Positions 1-13,431 of a stretch of 64,000 nt of DNA are shown here, piece by piece. Made by a program: the position numbers and the translations under genes. Source of the stretch: Diploscapter coronatus (Eukaryota > Nematoda > Chromadorea > Rhabditida > Rhabditidae); contig OZ038423.1 of the NCBI GenBank assembly GCA_964036155.1, positions 54,265,249 to 54,329,248 on the forward strand, written 5' to 3'. The first letter of the stretch is position 1. Each line of letters begins with the position of its first letter. Below the pieces are notes generated by a model that searched no databases, was not told the origin of the DNA, and saw nothing but the letters and a program-made list of their open reading frames with translations.

Positions 1-932
1 AATATGTTATATAACGTCACTTTCCCTTTTCTTCATAATTATATCTTCATTCGACTAAAGATAACAATGACATGTCTGCAAAATGTAAAGATCTTCATTT
101 TTTAAATTAGTAGCTACAAAAAGCGGAAGTTTCCGTTTGAAAATTACAGGGGATGAAATCACTAAGAATATCGGACAAACGTTCACATCATTCGAGTGTC
201 AAAGACACTTTCAAAATATAATTACCATCTTCAGATTCGGAGGCATAACTTATTATTGGGAATTGGAAAATTTAAATCTCACCGAGAAATTGCCGACGAT
301 CGGCGTTTACCTCGTTACACAAGGAAATCCGGAGTTTTACGATGTAAGAAAAAATAATTTTAAAAAATTACTTAACCCTAACCAGGCACTTGGACTCTGG
401 CTTGTAGCGGCTCCATTTTTTGGATTCGTCTTCGATTTCCTGCCGAAATTGGTCACCCGAATTCGCATCTTTGTACCCAATGAGAAGGAACTTCTGGCTG
501 AAAATAAAAAAAGCTTTCTTTGCACCGGTTGCAGGTCATTTTTTCGCGAAAATCGAAGATTTTGCGTGGGCGTTATTTGAGACATTCGGATTAAAGGGTA
601 TTTCCCAATTTTTTTGTTTTAGATTGCCATGCTTCTACCAAGAACATATTTTTGTAAGAGGATGAAGCTTGGGAACTCCAAGTTTAGGTTCCTTCCTGTC
701 ACCTGGTCGACTACCTATTTTTTCTCTTACAAAAATTGCAATCAGTTTGGTATTGGACTCTTCTGGAAACGGTAGATAAGATTCTTATAAAGTGCATTTT
801 GCCAATCCTTCTATCAGTTTCATAAAGATTATCAAATATTTTATTATACAGAACTCTTCTTTTTCTACCCGAAATTTGCTTTGTTCAAAATCATTTTATT
901 CACTGGTTTTCAGCTAAAATTTCATAAATAGT
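1..932. other. Left-edge non-coding stretch, 3' of the HDHD2 gene
   Basis: No gene is supported here. Short open frames exist on both strands (for example 137-580 plus, beginning with TTG) but none resembles a known family or has convincing splice sites. A perfect 13-base inverted repeat occurs at 648-660 and 724-736, separated by about 63 bases. A reverse-strand AATAAA at 900-895 lies about 35 bases past the stop codon of the minus-strand phosphatase gene and is a likely poly(A) signal for it. Confidence 0.6.
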
Positions 933-2640
933 CTATTTGACATTATTCTGCTGAATGAGATCAACCGCTTCGACGAATGTCCTGGCCACATTTCTGCGCT
1001 CCTCGGGCACTTTTTCCTCGTCCCTTGCTCGATATTTGCCAGTTTGGACCAGAATCCCCCTCGCTCCAGCGTTGATCGCTCCAAGCACGTCGTCATTTAC
1101 ATCGTCGCATGAAATTTCATGATCATTGGAGAATTCAGGTGAAATTGTTTCTTATTCATTTGAGAAAGTAATACTATTATTCGGTTTTTATTGACATGAT
1201 GTTTAAAATTATGAACGCACCCTTGAGAATAAAAAAATGGGGGAAAACAGTTTACAAAAGAAATAACTGAATTTTTCAAGAAATATATCTAAAGCTACCA
1301 CAAAATGCCATTTTCCATCATAGTGTTGTTATGATTTTCTTCTAGAAAAAAAGAAACTTACCTATCATAACGACATTGCTCATATCAACTGGCTTATCGA
1401 ATGTCTGGAGTGCCAGTTCAAAGAATGCCTTCTCCGGCTTTCCAACTACAGTAGCCTGAAAAATGGTGGTCAGGGGAGTGCGAAATTTGAATTTTGAAAA
1501 ATTCGGAATCGGAGACGGAATTGAAATTTCTCCTAATCCCGGAATCGGAATGGATTTTTTCCAAGATTCGGAATCGGAATTCTGCACATTCATGATAGTG
1601 ATTATGATTGGTATGATTTCATAATTTAGTATTCAACAGAGTGAGAAGAGAAAACGATATATAATCTACCATTTCAAGAAAGAAACCTGATCTACAAATG
1701 TTTTCAACTCTACTTACAAATCCTGTTTACCTTCTTTCCAGTGGCATATTCGAGACCGCAGATGAAGGGCCCCGGTCCTAATGCGAGTCCATCCTCTCTC
1801 CGGTAGTACTTCCCCTTGTGGATTGCAATTAGTTCGGTACCTTCTGCAATGCAATTTTTATCGTAATAAAACTGTTCAAGGTTCGTTTTTTTCATAAATA
1901 TTAAATCTCTACCTTCCAACAGCAGCCTGAATGCGTCATTCATTCTGTCGTAGTGGAATTGCAAGGGAGCTAGGCCAACGACGACGGCATTTGGAGAAGA
2001 GGTATCCACATCTAAATGGTGAAAATTCTTCATGCCTCGATATCTAAATCTTTAACAACTTACCGCGAAAATCTTCAAGAGCTTCTTCTTCCAGGAACAG
2101 CATCGGCCTGTACTTCTTCTCATCGATGAGTTTGCGTGCAGCTGACAGAGAGGAGAATATTTCTGATCTGAATGAAATTAAATTGCGTAAATTCTTTTGA
2201 TGTTCCGGCGCTAGCTAATTGACAGATTAACTTGTCTGCCACTTTTAGGCTATTTTTAGCATGTTGGATTCTTTTTTGTTTGTATTTTTTTATTGAATCT
2301 CTTACTTATCGATTTGAAATCCAGCTTTCTGAAGACGGTTGTGCAGGTTGTTCTTCGATTCCTAAAATTGATAATGCAATGAAGTTGCTCATTGTGATTT
2401 TTTCACTAATAACAAGAAATAAATAAGAAAGTCAGACACTTACTTTCGTTGTATTTGTGACGAAACAGATTTCTGCTAATTTTCGTAGTTTTTCGAGAGC
2501 TTCCACAGCGCCACTGAAAGATGTAAAATTTACCGAATCATTTGATTGATTTTTAATTAAATTTACCTAACTGCTTCGTCTCCAACATGCAGGGTACCGC
2601 TGAGATCGACAAAGGCGGCTGTTATAATGCCTCTAGCCAT
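933..2640 (-). CDS. HDHD2: HAD-superfamily phosphatase, HDHD2/LHPP type
   Basis: Exons (minus): 2640-2567, 2513-2444, 2361-2306, 2167-2064, 2011-1913, 1843-1731, 1455-1362, 1108-933; 261 aa, close to the 259 of human HDHD2. Motif I (VDLSGTLH) lies near residue 10, then [45 protein letters not shown], and the Lys motif [10 protein letters not shown]. The C-terminal part carries a [15 protein letters not shown] Asp motif and GILVQTGKY. The family removes phosphate from small molecules or, in LHPP, from phospho-His/Lys; the real substrate cannot be told. The last intron would end in TTTCAT rather than TTTCAG: this keeps the frame and restores the motif-IV GDD. The only nearby in-frame AG acceptor (exon start 1150) would insert about 14 residues and lose the Gly. 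The gene sits 480 bases downstream of ING3 on the same strand. A reverse-strand CTGCAG 12 bases before the ATG could be a trans-splice acceptor. Confidence 0.88.
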
Positions 2641-3119
2641 CTTTCGGATAATCTGCAGCTTTATATTCATTTTCCTAGACTGTTTTTTTACAAATATTTA
2701 TTCGGTTCATACGAATTGCTTCGCCTAAAGCAATTAAAAAAAGAATCAGATTGAACAAATTTATCACAAAATTTATACGACTTTTAACCCATAAAATTAC
2801 CGTAGAACTCTAATTGTAAATAATACGACAGAGAATAAAGGTACACAAAATGAGTGAGCAACATTGCGTGATGATGAAGCCTCGAAATAACCGGCAGAAA
2901 GAACAGTGGAAAACAAGAAAGATAAAAATAGGATACTGAGCTGATATAAAATGATAATTATTTTGATTGTAATTTCAAACTTTAAAACGTAATGTTACCC
3001 CGAACAGTTATTTAGGCTAAAAATTGATATAATGTGAAAAAGAAACTCATCGATGGCAGTTAAGCTCGAAATTTCGATTGAGAAGATTATACGAGTTTGA
3101 ACGAATGAAAATTACGATT
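2641..3119. other. ING3-HDHD2 intergenic gap
   Basis: This 479-base gap separates two minus-strand genes. It holds the ING3 3'UTR, a reverse-strand AATAAA at 2702-2697 about 57 bases before the HDHD2 start, and a CTGCAG acceptor-like site 12 bases upstream of the HDHD2 ATG. Nothing else is recognisable. Confidence 0.55.
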
Positions 3120-6100
3120 TCAATTCGAGAAGGCGTTACCAGAGGAGAGGCAGTCAGGACAGTACCATTCTCCTTCGGGGGCAACTTCTATTCCAACGCA
3201 CGATAAATGGTACCATTTTACTGGACACTGAAATGATTCAATTTTAACTTCTGAGAAATTAAAAAAAAATGTTAATTTTGTATATTATTTTTTGTCAAAT
3301 AAATTTTAGCATCCTTCCTCAAAACTTTCGTTATTATTTTTCTATGTTCTATGAAATCATCAATCCACCCACTTTGAAAAATTACTAATGAAATAGATGA
3401 AGAGCGATGTTGCCCTTATGCTACATGAAAAATTTTCAAATGGACGATTGGAAGATTTAAGAAAAAAGTAGCTAATTTTTACGAAAATTAGACCGCTTGT
3501 CCTTGCACCAATATAAGGATAGAATTTAAAATTTTAATGTTAGAAGAAAGAAAAACACGAAAATGATATGCTACCTTTTTGTTGTCGCACAGAATCATGT
3601 CATCCTCGATGCTCTCCCTGCAGAGACACCACTCGTCCTTCTTCCTGTTGACAGAAGCAGCACCACCCTTCTCCCGCTCATGAAATTCCATCGATTCCAC
3701 AGCCTTGTCGGTCAATCTAGAATTTATGTCATTGTTTGCATGTATCAAAGCTGGGGAAATGTTACGAGGTTTGCAAAATTCGCAGTCTACCGTGAGGATA
3801 ATATCCTGTTCAATGATTTTTAATATAAGATAGAAAGCGAAAAATATTTATTACCCTCTTCCTAGACTTTGTGATAATCACAAATCTTGCGAAATATTTG
3901 AGATTTTGACAGTGCTCCTTACTTTCTTACTCGTCCGTGGAAACTGGTATCGTTGACATTGCCGAAAGAGAGCTTCGTGTTGTTCTTTCGCGAGGCAGAA
4001 TTCATCTGAGGTAGCTGTAGCTGAAAGGAAGCGTTTTATGGAATGAGAAATATCGAAATTCGCTTTCATTTATCTTTTCATCTAAAATATGTCTTTTCTA
4101 TTTTATATCTGAAATTAGAAAATGCCCAACAAAATTGGGATGCATGAAGGCACGAATAAAATATCATATTTATTGTCAGAACAGAAGAGTTTTCTATTTC
4201 ACTCACACAATGGTTTCAAAAGTGTTATTATTTAATGAAAATATTATAGTGAAATGTTTGGTTTCATAATTTATTGAAAATTTCAAATCTACCTTAGCAA
4301 GTCTGGGGGAATCAGGAGCAAAGTCGCCATTGAAATCCGGATAGAAATCTCCTCCACCAGCACGTCTGAGAGGGAATTGGCCGAGTGCGGAGAGAGAGGA
4401 GGAGGAGTGGGAAGAGTGGCCGGGCATAAAGCCGGAGTCTGAGCCATCAACATCGAACGGCATTTCCTGAAAATAATGCAATTATAAAACTTGACCGTAT
4501 AAATGAATGTGTCGTTAGAAAGAAAACAAGTAGAAAAAATAATAATTTAGACAAATTTGTCGATCATTTCTTGTGACAATTATTCTATGGAATAAGGACT
4601 TGAGAATATCGACTTCGTTGAATTTTTAGCTATTTCTTTTTCTATTTTGATTTTGGAAATGTTGAAAACGAAAATTCCAATTTCATTTTGCTGTGAAGAA
4701 AATGAATTGGTTGGTTAAGGTAGACTATATTTTCTCCGCATCATTTCGCCAATTATAGTTTTTGATATAAATTTTTAGTATTGAATATTTTGAAAATTCG
4801 AAACTGTATTCTCTTATCGATTTTACATTTCGATCTTGTTTTAATCTACCGATTTTTCACTTTGGTTTCTAAAAATGGTTAAAAATCACCTACCTCTTTG
4901 AGCGACTCCATGATTTCCCTGGGAGGAGAGGGCAGGTTGTTGGGGAAGAGATTGAACACGTCGAGGTCTTCCAAATCGTCCTGCTCATCAGCGCCTGCAA
5001 TGTTTTTTTCCCGTTTTCCACTCTATCCTCTTCTGCCCACCTCGTTCACTGCCTAGTGCACTGTTTGTGTCAGTCATCAACTCCTTCTTCTGTCTCTGCC
5101 CCGTTCCCTCGTCTCCATCGTCACTTTCTCCTTCATAGATTATCCCGTTACCATCCAGCTTCACTAAATAATACAATTGAAATTCAGGAAAACTAAATCT
5201 TTCGAAGAAAATAATTTCTACCAATCACTTTGACGAAGTCATAAAATCAGTGTTCAGGTAGAATTGAAATTTGATTTTGTTTTCTTTCTTTCAAATACTC
5301 AACTCATACGGTACCTTCTGTGTCTGTATTTCAATCAAAATTAAGAGCGAGAAAAAGCAATAACCGTTTCTCCTATTCAATGTTTCATGATATAAATTCT
5401 CGAATGCCTTACTTCCAAGTGAACTCGGCATCGCGTCTCCAGCAGTCATTTTCCGACCGCTCGCTTCATCCTGCATCAATTTCTGCTTCTTCCGCATGTA
5501 ATACGACAGATCGGTGTTCTTCTTCTTCTTCTTGTCTTTCTTCTGACATGGTTTTTTTTTCAATTAAAGAAAAAAAGATATTTTTCTTGGAATGAAAATT
5601 TCTAAATTCTAGAATATTTTATCATTTTCAGTTAATTGGAGCAGGAAAGAACGGGTTTTGACTTCGAAAAGTAGATAAAACCTTTTGCAAATTCAAGATC
5701 ATTCAACAGTTATCAATTTGAAAATAGAAAAATAAAACAAATATCTAACCTTATGTTTCTTATTTTTATTCGCTGCAGATAAGAAGTTGTCACGAGATTT
5801 GTTTGTGCGCTCTTCTGCAATTAGATAAATTATTATTTTCTAAACACATTTTAAGGGTTCTGAAAACAAAGACTGAAAGGTTAGAGGTGAGAATACAAAA
5901 TGTCTAATATTGACGGCTTTGAGTTGAATTGAACAGCAGAATTAGCTAACAGAAGTTCGCAACTTATTGCTTTGGCAGGAAGTTTGGAAATGGTGTAATG
6001 GCGGAATAACGAAATGCTTCTTTTTCATTCAGTTTCTAACATCTGCTATTGCATTCCGTCATTTTCGTACTTCGTCAAATCCAGATTCCCATTTCGGCAT

Positions 6101-7170
6101 TGAAATGTACGTTGTTTAATTTAATTTAATTAGATTTGGGAAGCTGCCGAAAGAATCAAAAGTTCCTGATAAAAAAGGACATTTTCAAATACTCACTGAG
6201 TATGCTCCTGGAAGTGGAAGCGACAGAAGCTGCCTCGGAAGCGATGGAGACAGTCTCGCTGTCGGAGTCGTTGCCGTTGTGGATCGACTCGAATTCCAAA
6301 ATTCCGTCGTACAGCCGACTGTTCGAGGGCCGCAGATCCAGAGTTTGGCAGAACCCTGCAAAATCATCATTACTTCTCAAATTTAGTCCTTCTTCATTCA
6401 TCATACGTTGTTCGATCCGCTCAGAAATGCCAGGATTGTCGACTTCCAACTCGATTTTGCAGTGATAGGCCGATTCTTGGACCTGAAAATAAACCGTTTT
6501 AAAAGCAGGTTCTTGCAACACAATTCAGGGGGATAGGAAAAATTGACCAAAACTGGCCATTAGACTTGCACAACTTTTTTTTCTGAAAATTGTAACTGCA
6601 AAAATAAACAATGGGGCCACATTGCATTGCAGTTGCCGATTTTTTTTTCACAAAAGTCTGCTGGCCATCGATTAATAAGTGATGGGAATTACTGTCCCTC
6701 GTACTGGACGTTTACTGACAGTAAACTTTTCCCTAAAAATACGAACCTTTTCAAAAATCTTGAGCATGAGTCTCTCGCTCCGCTCTGCAATGCTCACTTT
6801 CCGCTCTGCCAACAAGTGCATGGCTCTCCGTTTCTGAATTGCAATAGTAGCTTATCAAATGAAACCATTTTCAATCTAACATCAGCCAGCTCCAAAATGA
6901 GCTGTTCTTTCCGTTCCTTCGTTGTCGTCGGACTGTTGAATAGCTCTTCGGCCATAACTTTGCATTCTTTGCCCATTTCTGAAAATACGTCCCTTTTTAG
7001 CCATTTGGTTTATGTAAAGCTCGCCACCTTCAACAAGCTCGTCTAACCGTCGAATTTCACTAAACCGTTTCTGGAATTCTTCTGGCAAGTCTTCCACCAC
7101 TGAAATTCATCGATTGAAATGAAGAAGGCCCTCAAAACTCACATTCAATCATGTCATCGAGATAGTTCAT
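3120..7170 (-). CDS. ing-3: Inhibitor of growth protein 3 (ING domain + PHD finger)
   Basis: Thirteen exons (minus): 7170-7143, 7099-7028, 6978-6881, 6833-6747, 6482-6197, 5814-5750, 5542-5413, 5163-5041, 4994-4894, 4466-4293, 4020-3923, 3716-3575, 3227-3120; 503 aa (human ING3 418). The start MNYLDDMIELVEDLP matches the ING3 N-terminus; the helical ING domain covers about 1-115 and ends in KIELEVDNPGISERIEQR, which is ING3-specific. The middle is charged and Ser-rich, with a Lys-rich run near 235-255. The C-terminal PHD finger (about 451-497) shows WCLC, ILCDN, CPVKWYHLSCVG and EWYCPDC, i.e. the C4HC3 zinc ligands and the aromatic cage expected for reading H3K4me3. In other animals ING3 is a subunit of the NuA4/TIP60 acetyltransferase. 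The reading frame stays open upstream of the ATG through a second putative exon (about 8041-7880), so a longer isoform is possible. Intron 5 (6196-5815) contains a dispersed repeat. Confidence 0.92.
5985..6110. repeat. Dispersed repeat family 1, copy A (ING3 intron 5)
   Basis: The stretch from about 5995 to 6105 aligns directly with 23820-23930 in an MVD intron. Shared blocks include ACGAAATGCT, a TTTCTA block, and GTCATTTTCG/GTCGTTTTCG followed by GTCAAA. Both copies have imperfect self-complementary ends of GACGAAATGC type, which suggests a decayed MITE. No coding capacity. Confidence 0.5.
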
Positions 7171-9273
7171 TTTGTCCCGTTTAGAATATGGATACTTGGA
7201 TATGTAAACTACAGGTTGATTAATGGTACCTGAAAAATAAAGCATTTTTATCCGAAAACTGCGCATAGATTTTCATGAAAGAAACTAAGAATGGAAAAGA
7301 AAAACGTGGGACTTTTCAAGAAAATAGCAAGAATAATCAGTAGCAAAGTGTGTGAACTTTTCCTCAATGCTGAAAAAGAAAAAATAGGAATCAGGAGCTG
7401 AATTTTACTTTACCGGAAACCAAATCATTCGGTCAAAGAAATGACTTTTTGGAAAGTTGAATTGTTTAGAAAATGTTTTATAAGCCTTGTATTTCACGAC
7501 CACATCAACTTCATTCTTTTCCCTACCACCCTCCCATGTCTTCTAAAAAGTGAGTGTGGGTGTAGAATGCGCGAAAGGCCGTCTCAGAATTTGGAATATC
7601 TGATTTTAGGACGTGCCTTGTATCAAAAATATCAATACGATGAAGACAAAATCATTATATTCTGAAGACTCCATCACAAAATTCGCGTCGAAATTGGTTT
7701 AAGTAGTCGCGAACTATGAAAAAATTGAAGATGAAATGAAAAACATTTCAGCTGATATTGGTCGGTAAACACAAGACATTTATTTATGATCATTTCTTAC
7801 ATAATATTTTCATTAGTCGAATGATCAGAACAGTTGATCAGAGCACTTAGTGTTTGTTTTTCGAGGGTGCGACAAAATTACCCACCGATAAACTCCCGTT
7901 GAGCAGTCGAATCTTCGTCGTTCCGATTGGAAGGCTACCCGTTTGTGAGGAACCAAGAAGAGGTTGAAAGCAGCAGGTGGGAGAAGCAGGGAGTGGGACC
8001 GAATGTCGTCGAACTATCTCGATGGCATGACGATGGATGCCTGGAAGGAAGAGGATTAGTCATCACTATCATATAATACCACAGGAAAGAAAGGGCAGGA
8101 AGCAATGATCAGCTGTCCGAGGGCAAAAAACCGAGACAAATCGAAATCGAAAATGAAGCAGAAAAATGGTGACAACAATGGAAAAATGGAGTAGAGCAGT
8201 GGCCACATTGTGCACTCGCCCTCTCTTCCCCTCTTCATTCTCATTATCTTTCCTCCATTTCCCGCATTTTCTCACCGCTCATTGCTGCTCTGCCTTCCTT
8301 TTTCCAGCACACAGTCCCTCTCCCTGTCCTATCTTCCCATCTCCCATCTCCTATTCCTTTCGCCCGTCCACCCATTTCTGCTTTGGCGCTCGCACCACTG
8401 CCTCGCTTCTCCACTTGCTGCAGTCGAGCGAAGGTCGCTTTCCGCTCTCATTTTTTGAATTTTTCCTCCAAAATCCACTCGAATTTTTGCGAATTTTTCA
8501 TACCCAATTGCTGCTTCTTTTGCGGAATAGTCGTATTCGTGAATTTCCTTATAAACTCGGCAAGTTCGTGATATTTTGGGCGAGTTCTTGCGAAAATTTA
8601 GGCTATTACTCACGCCCCTCGGTGCAGTTCGTGAAATTCGATCCGTCTCTGCCTGGCTGCAGCTGCAGCAATCTCGTCTTTGCATATTTGCTCTGTCTCG
8701 AATCATCTCTAATGCTGCCTGCCAACTCGACTGCTTCACTGATAGGCCTTATCGATCCTCGCATTCCAATCCCATTCCCGCTATCCTCTTCCTCTCTCCT
8801 CCCCTCTCCTTTCTCTTCTCATTTAGGCCGCGCGATTGCGAAATAGGCGCAAAGGGCGTATTCAGTCCTACAGCCTTTTCTGTCTTTTGCCTTTTCTGAC
8901 TTTGCAGTCTTTCCATCATTCTGCCCTTTTGCCTTCTGTTGTGCTGCATTTCTGCAACCAATTTACTCCTTCTCCCTCTGCCTTCTGGGAGTAAAGCCTC
9001 CATTCGTCTTTTTATGGCCCAGTCCCACAGCTTCTCTTCCAATTATTTCATTTCATTCATCCGCTTTATTTCATCGATTCCGAGTTTCGAGTGACATTTT
9101 GAGCAAATGTCTGTGTGGTTGGAGTTGTTTATTCTTCCACGTTTTCTCGAATCTTAAAGTGGCAACCACCTAACTGCACACACACACATTTTCGTCTCCT
9201 CACTTGTATATCGAACCCTTTTGAATCCAGAGATATATTTTTCAGAGCAGTTTCATCGAGTGGAACAGACGAA
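7171..9273. other. ING3 / beta-tubulin divergent intergenic region
   Basis: This shared 5' region contains candidate ING3 5' exons on the minus strand (about 8041-7880 and 7231-7171, open in frame with the ING3 ATG). From about 8210 to 9060 the plus strand is strongly C/T-rich, and this produces long spurious open frames (the longest is 226 codons at 8166-8846). A TATAAA-like motif sits at 8550-8555. A short CA run lies near 9179-9190. An acceptor-like TTTTTCAG ends at 9245, 28 bases before the tubulin ATG; it fits a 5'UTR intron or a trans-splice site. Confidence 0.5.
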
Positions 9274-12164
<2,891 letters not shown>

Positions 12165-13431
12165 ACAGGCAGTCAGAAAGACTGAAGGACACAAGAACAC
12201 ATCATCTAGAAGACCAACAACTGCCCATCTCATTCCCCTCCCCTTCCATGTTTCTATTAAGTTATTTACCTATTTTACTATCTGCCAATTCAAGTACTCG
12301 TTCATTTATCTCTCCATTTCTCTTATTTTATCGCTATTTATTGATAAAACGTTGTCGACGAGCTTTTCCTTCTTGTGTTGAATAAATCGCTGAAACGCAA
12401 AATGGAAATTGATTTGGAGTGACGAGGGCAGAAACTCAGGGCGATAAGCTAGCTAATAGCATTGAGGCGGAAAAGAGAATATGCCTGTGTAAGCACATTT
12501 CCTCCCCTTATCATAAACAAATCGATGCTATTCCTTTTTGAGTAATCGTGGGGGAATACTTGGAATGCTTATGCTTCACCCAAAAATTAGATTTTAGGGG
12601 GAAGCAAGGAAAAATTTACAAGTATCAGAATTTATTCAGACTTTGACATTTAAAATGCATGAAATTGAGAAAAGGTTAAATATTAGTGAAAAATACAAAT
12701 CGACCTGCAATCTGAATTGGAAACTCGAATGAAGTGAACAGAGCAAAGAACCAGACAAGTCTTTCTGAATTCCGAAGCATAAATAAATTAATCGAATTGA
12801 CAAATTGACAGCCTAGAACATACATGAATCAATCAGGAAATCTGAATATTCAATCGACATGAAATTAAAGCCTTTAAACTTCAGAAAATAGAATAGAAAA
12901 TATGGAAAGTTGGTGAATAATGTGGTGAATATCACAGATTCAAATGCATTACAATTGATAAACTCAATACGAGCATGGTGAATCTGATAAAAGATAAGTC
13001 GGTAAGTCATGAAGCAGACCTTTTCGAGGTTCAGAAAATAATTATGGCACAAGAAAGAAGGTAAAATTAACATAATTTTGATGAATTAGATGCTTCATGA
13101 GGTATTTTATGAATTTTCTGAAAACGCAAAGGCCTGCTTCAAGTCCTGTTGAAATTTTACAAAGAAAATTGAAAAATTGCTAATTGTACAAGTCATATAA
13201 CAAGGCTAGAAATTCACTAGATCAGCAGAAAACGGCATAACTTTGAACAGCCAATAATTCAATTGCAAAACTTCGACGCATTTCAAATTGACAGTTAAGA
13301 TGCGAATTTTCCAAATTTAACAAGTTCTACAATGCTTCAAAATTATTCATTAGCTTACAGCCTGTTCAAAAGTATCTCGTTTTCTGCTGATAAATTGCAA
13401 TTTATAAATATATATTGGATATATTGGATGT
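12165..13431. other. Tail-to-tail intergenic region, tubulin / laat-1
   Basis: It holds the tubulin 3'UTR and, on the other strand, the laat-1 3' region. AT-rich; apart from the poly(A) hexamer I see no gene, RNA or repeat in it. Confidence 0.6.
12381..12386 (+). terminator. Poly(A) signal of beta-tubulin
   Basis: AATAAA lies 217 bases after the tubulin stop codon and is followed by GC-rich then T-rich sequence. It is the first perfect hexamer after the gene. Confidence 0.6.

Noticed and set aside
137..585. Overlapping open frames on both strands near the left edge
   Set aside because: The plus frame starts with TTG, has no family resemblance, and splice signals are not convincing.
8166..8846. 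A 226-codon open frame, the longest uninterrupted one in the window
   Set aside because: It lies in C/T-rich upstream sequence, its composition (Ser/Pro/Phe/Leu) follows that bias, overlapping frames are also open, and it resembles no family.
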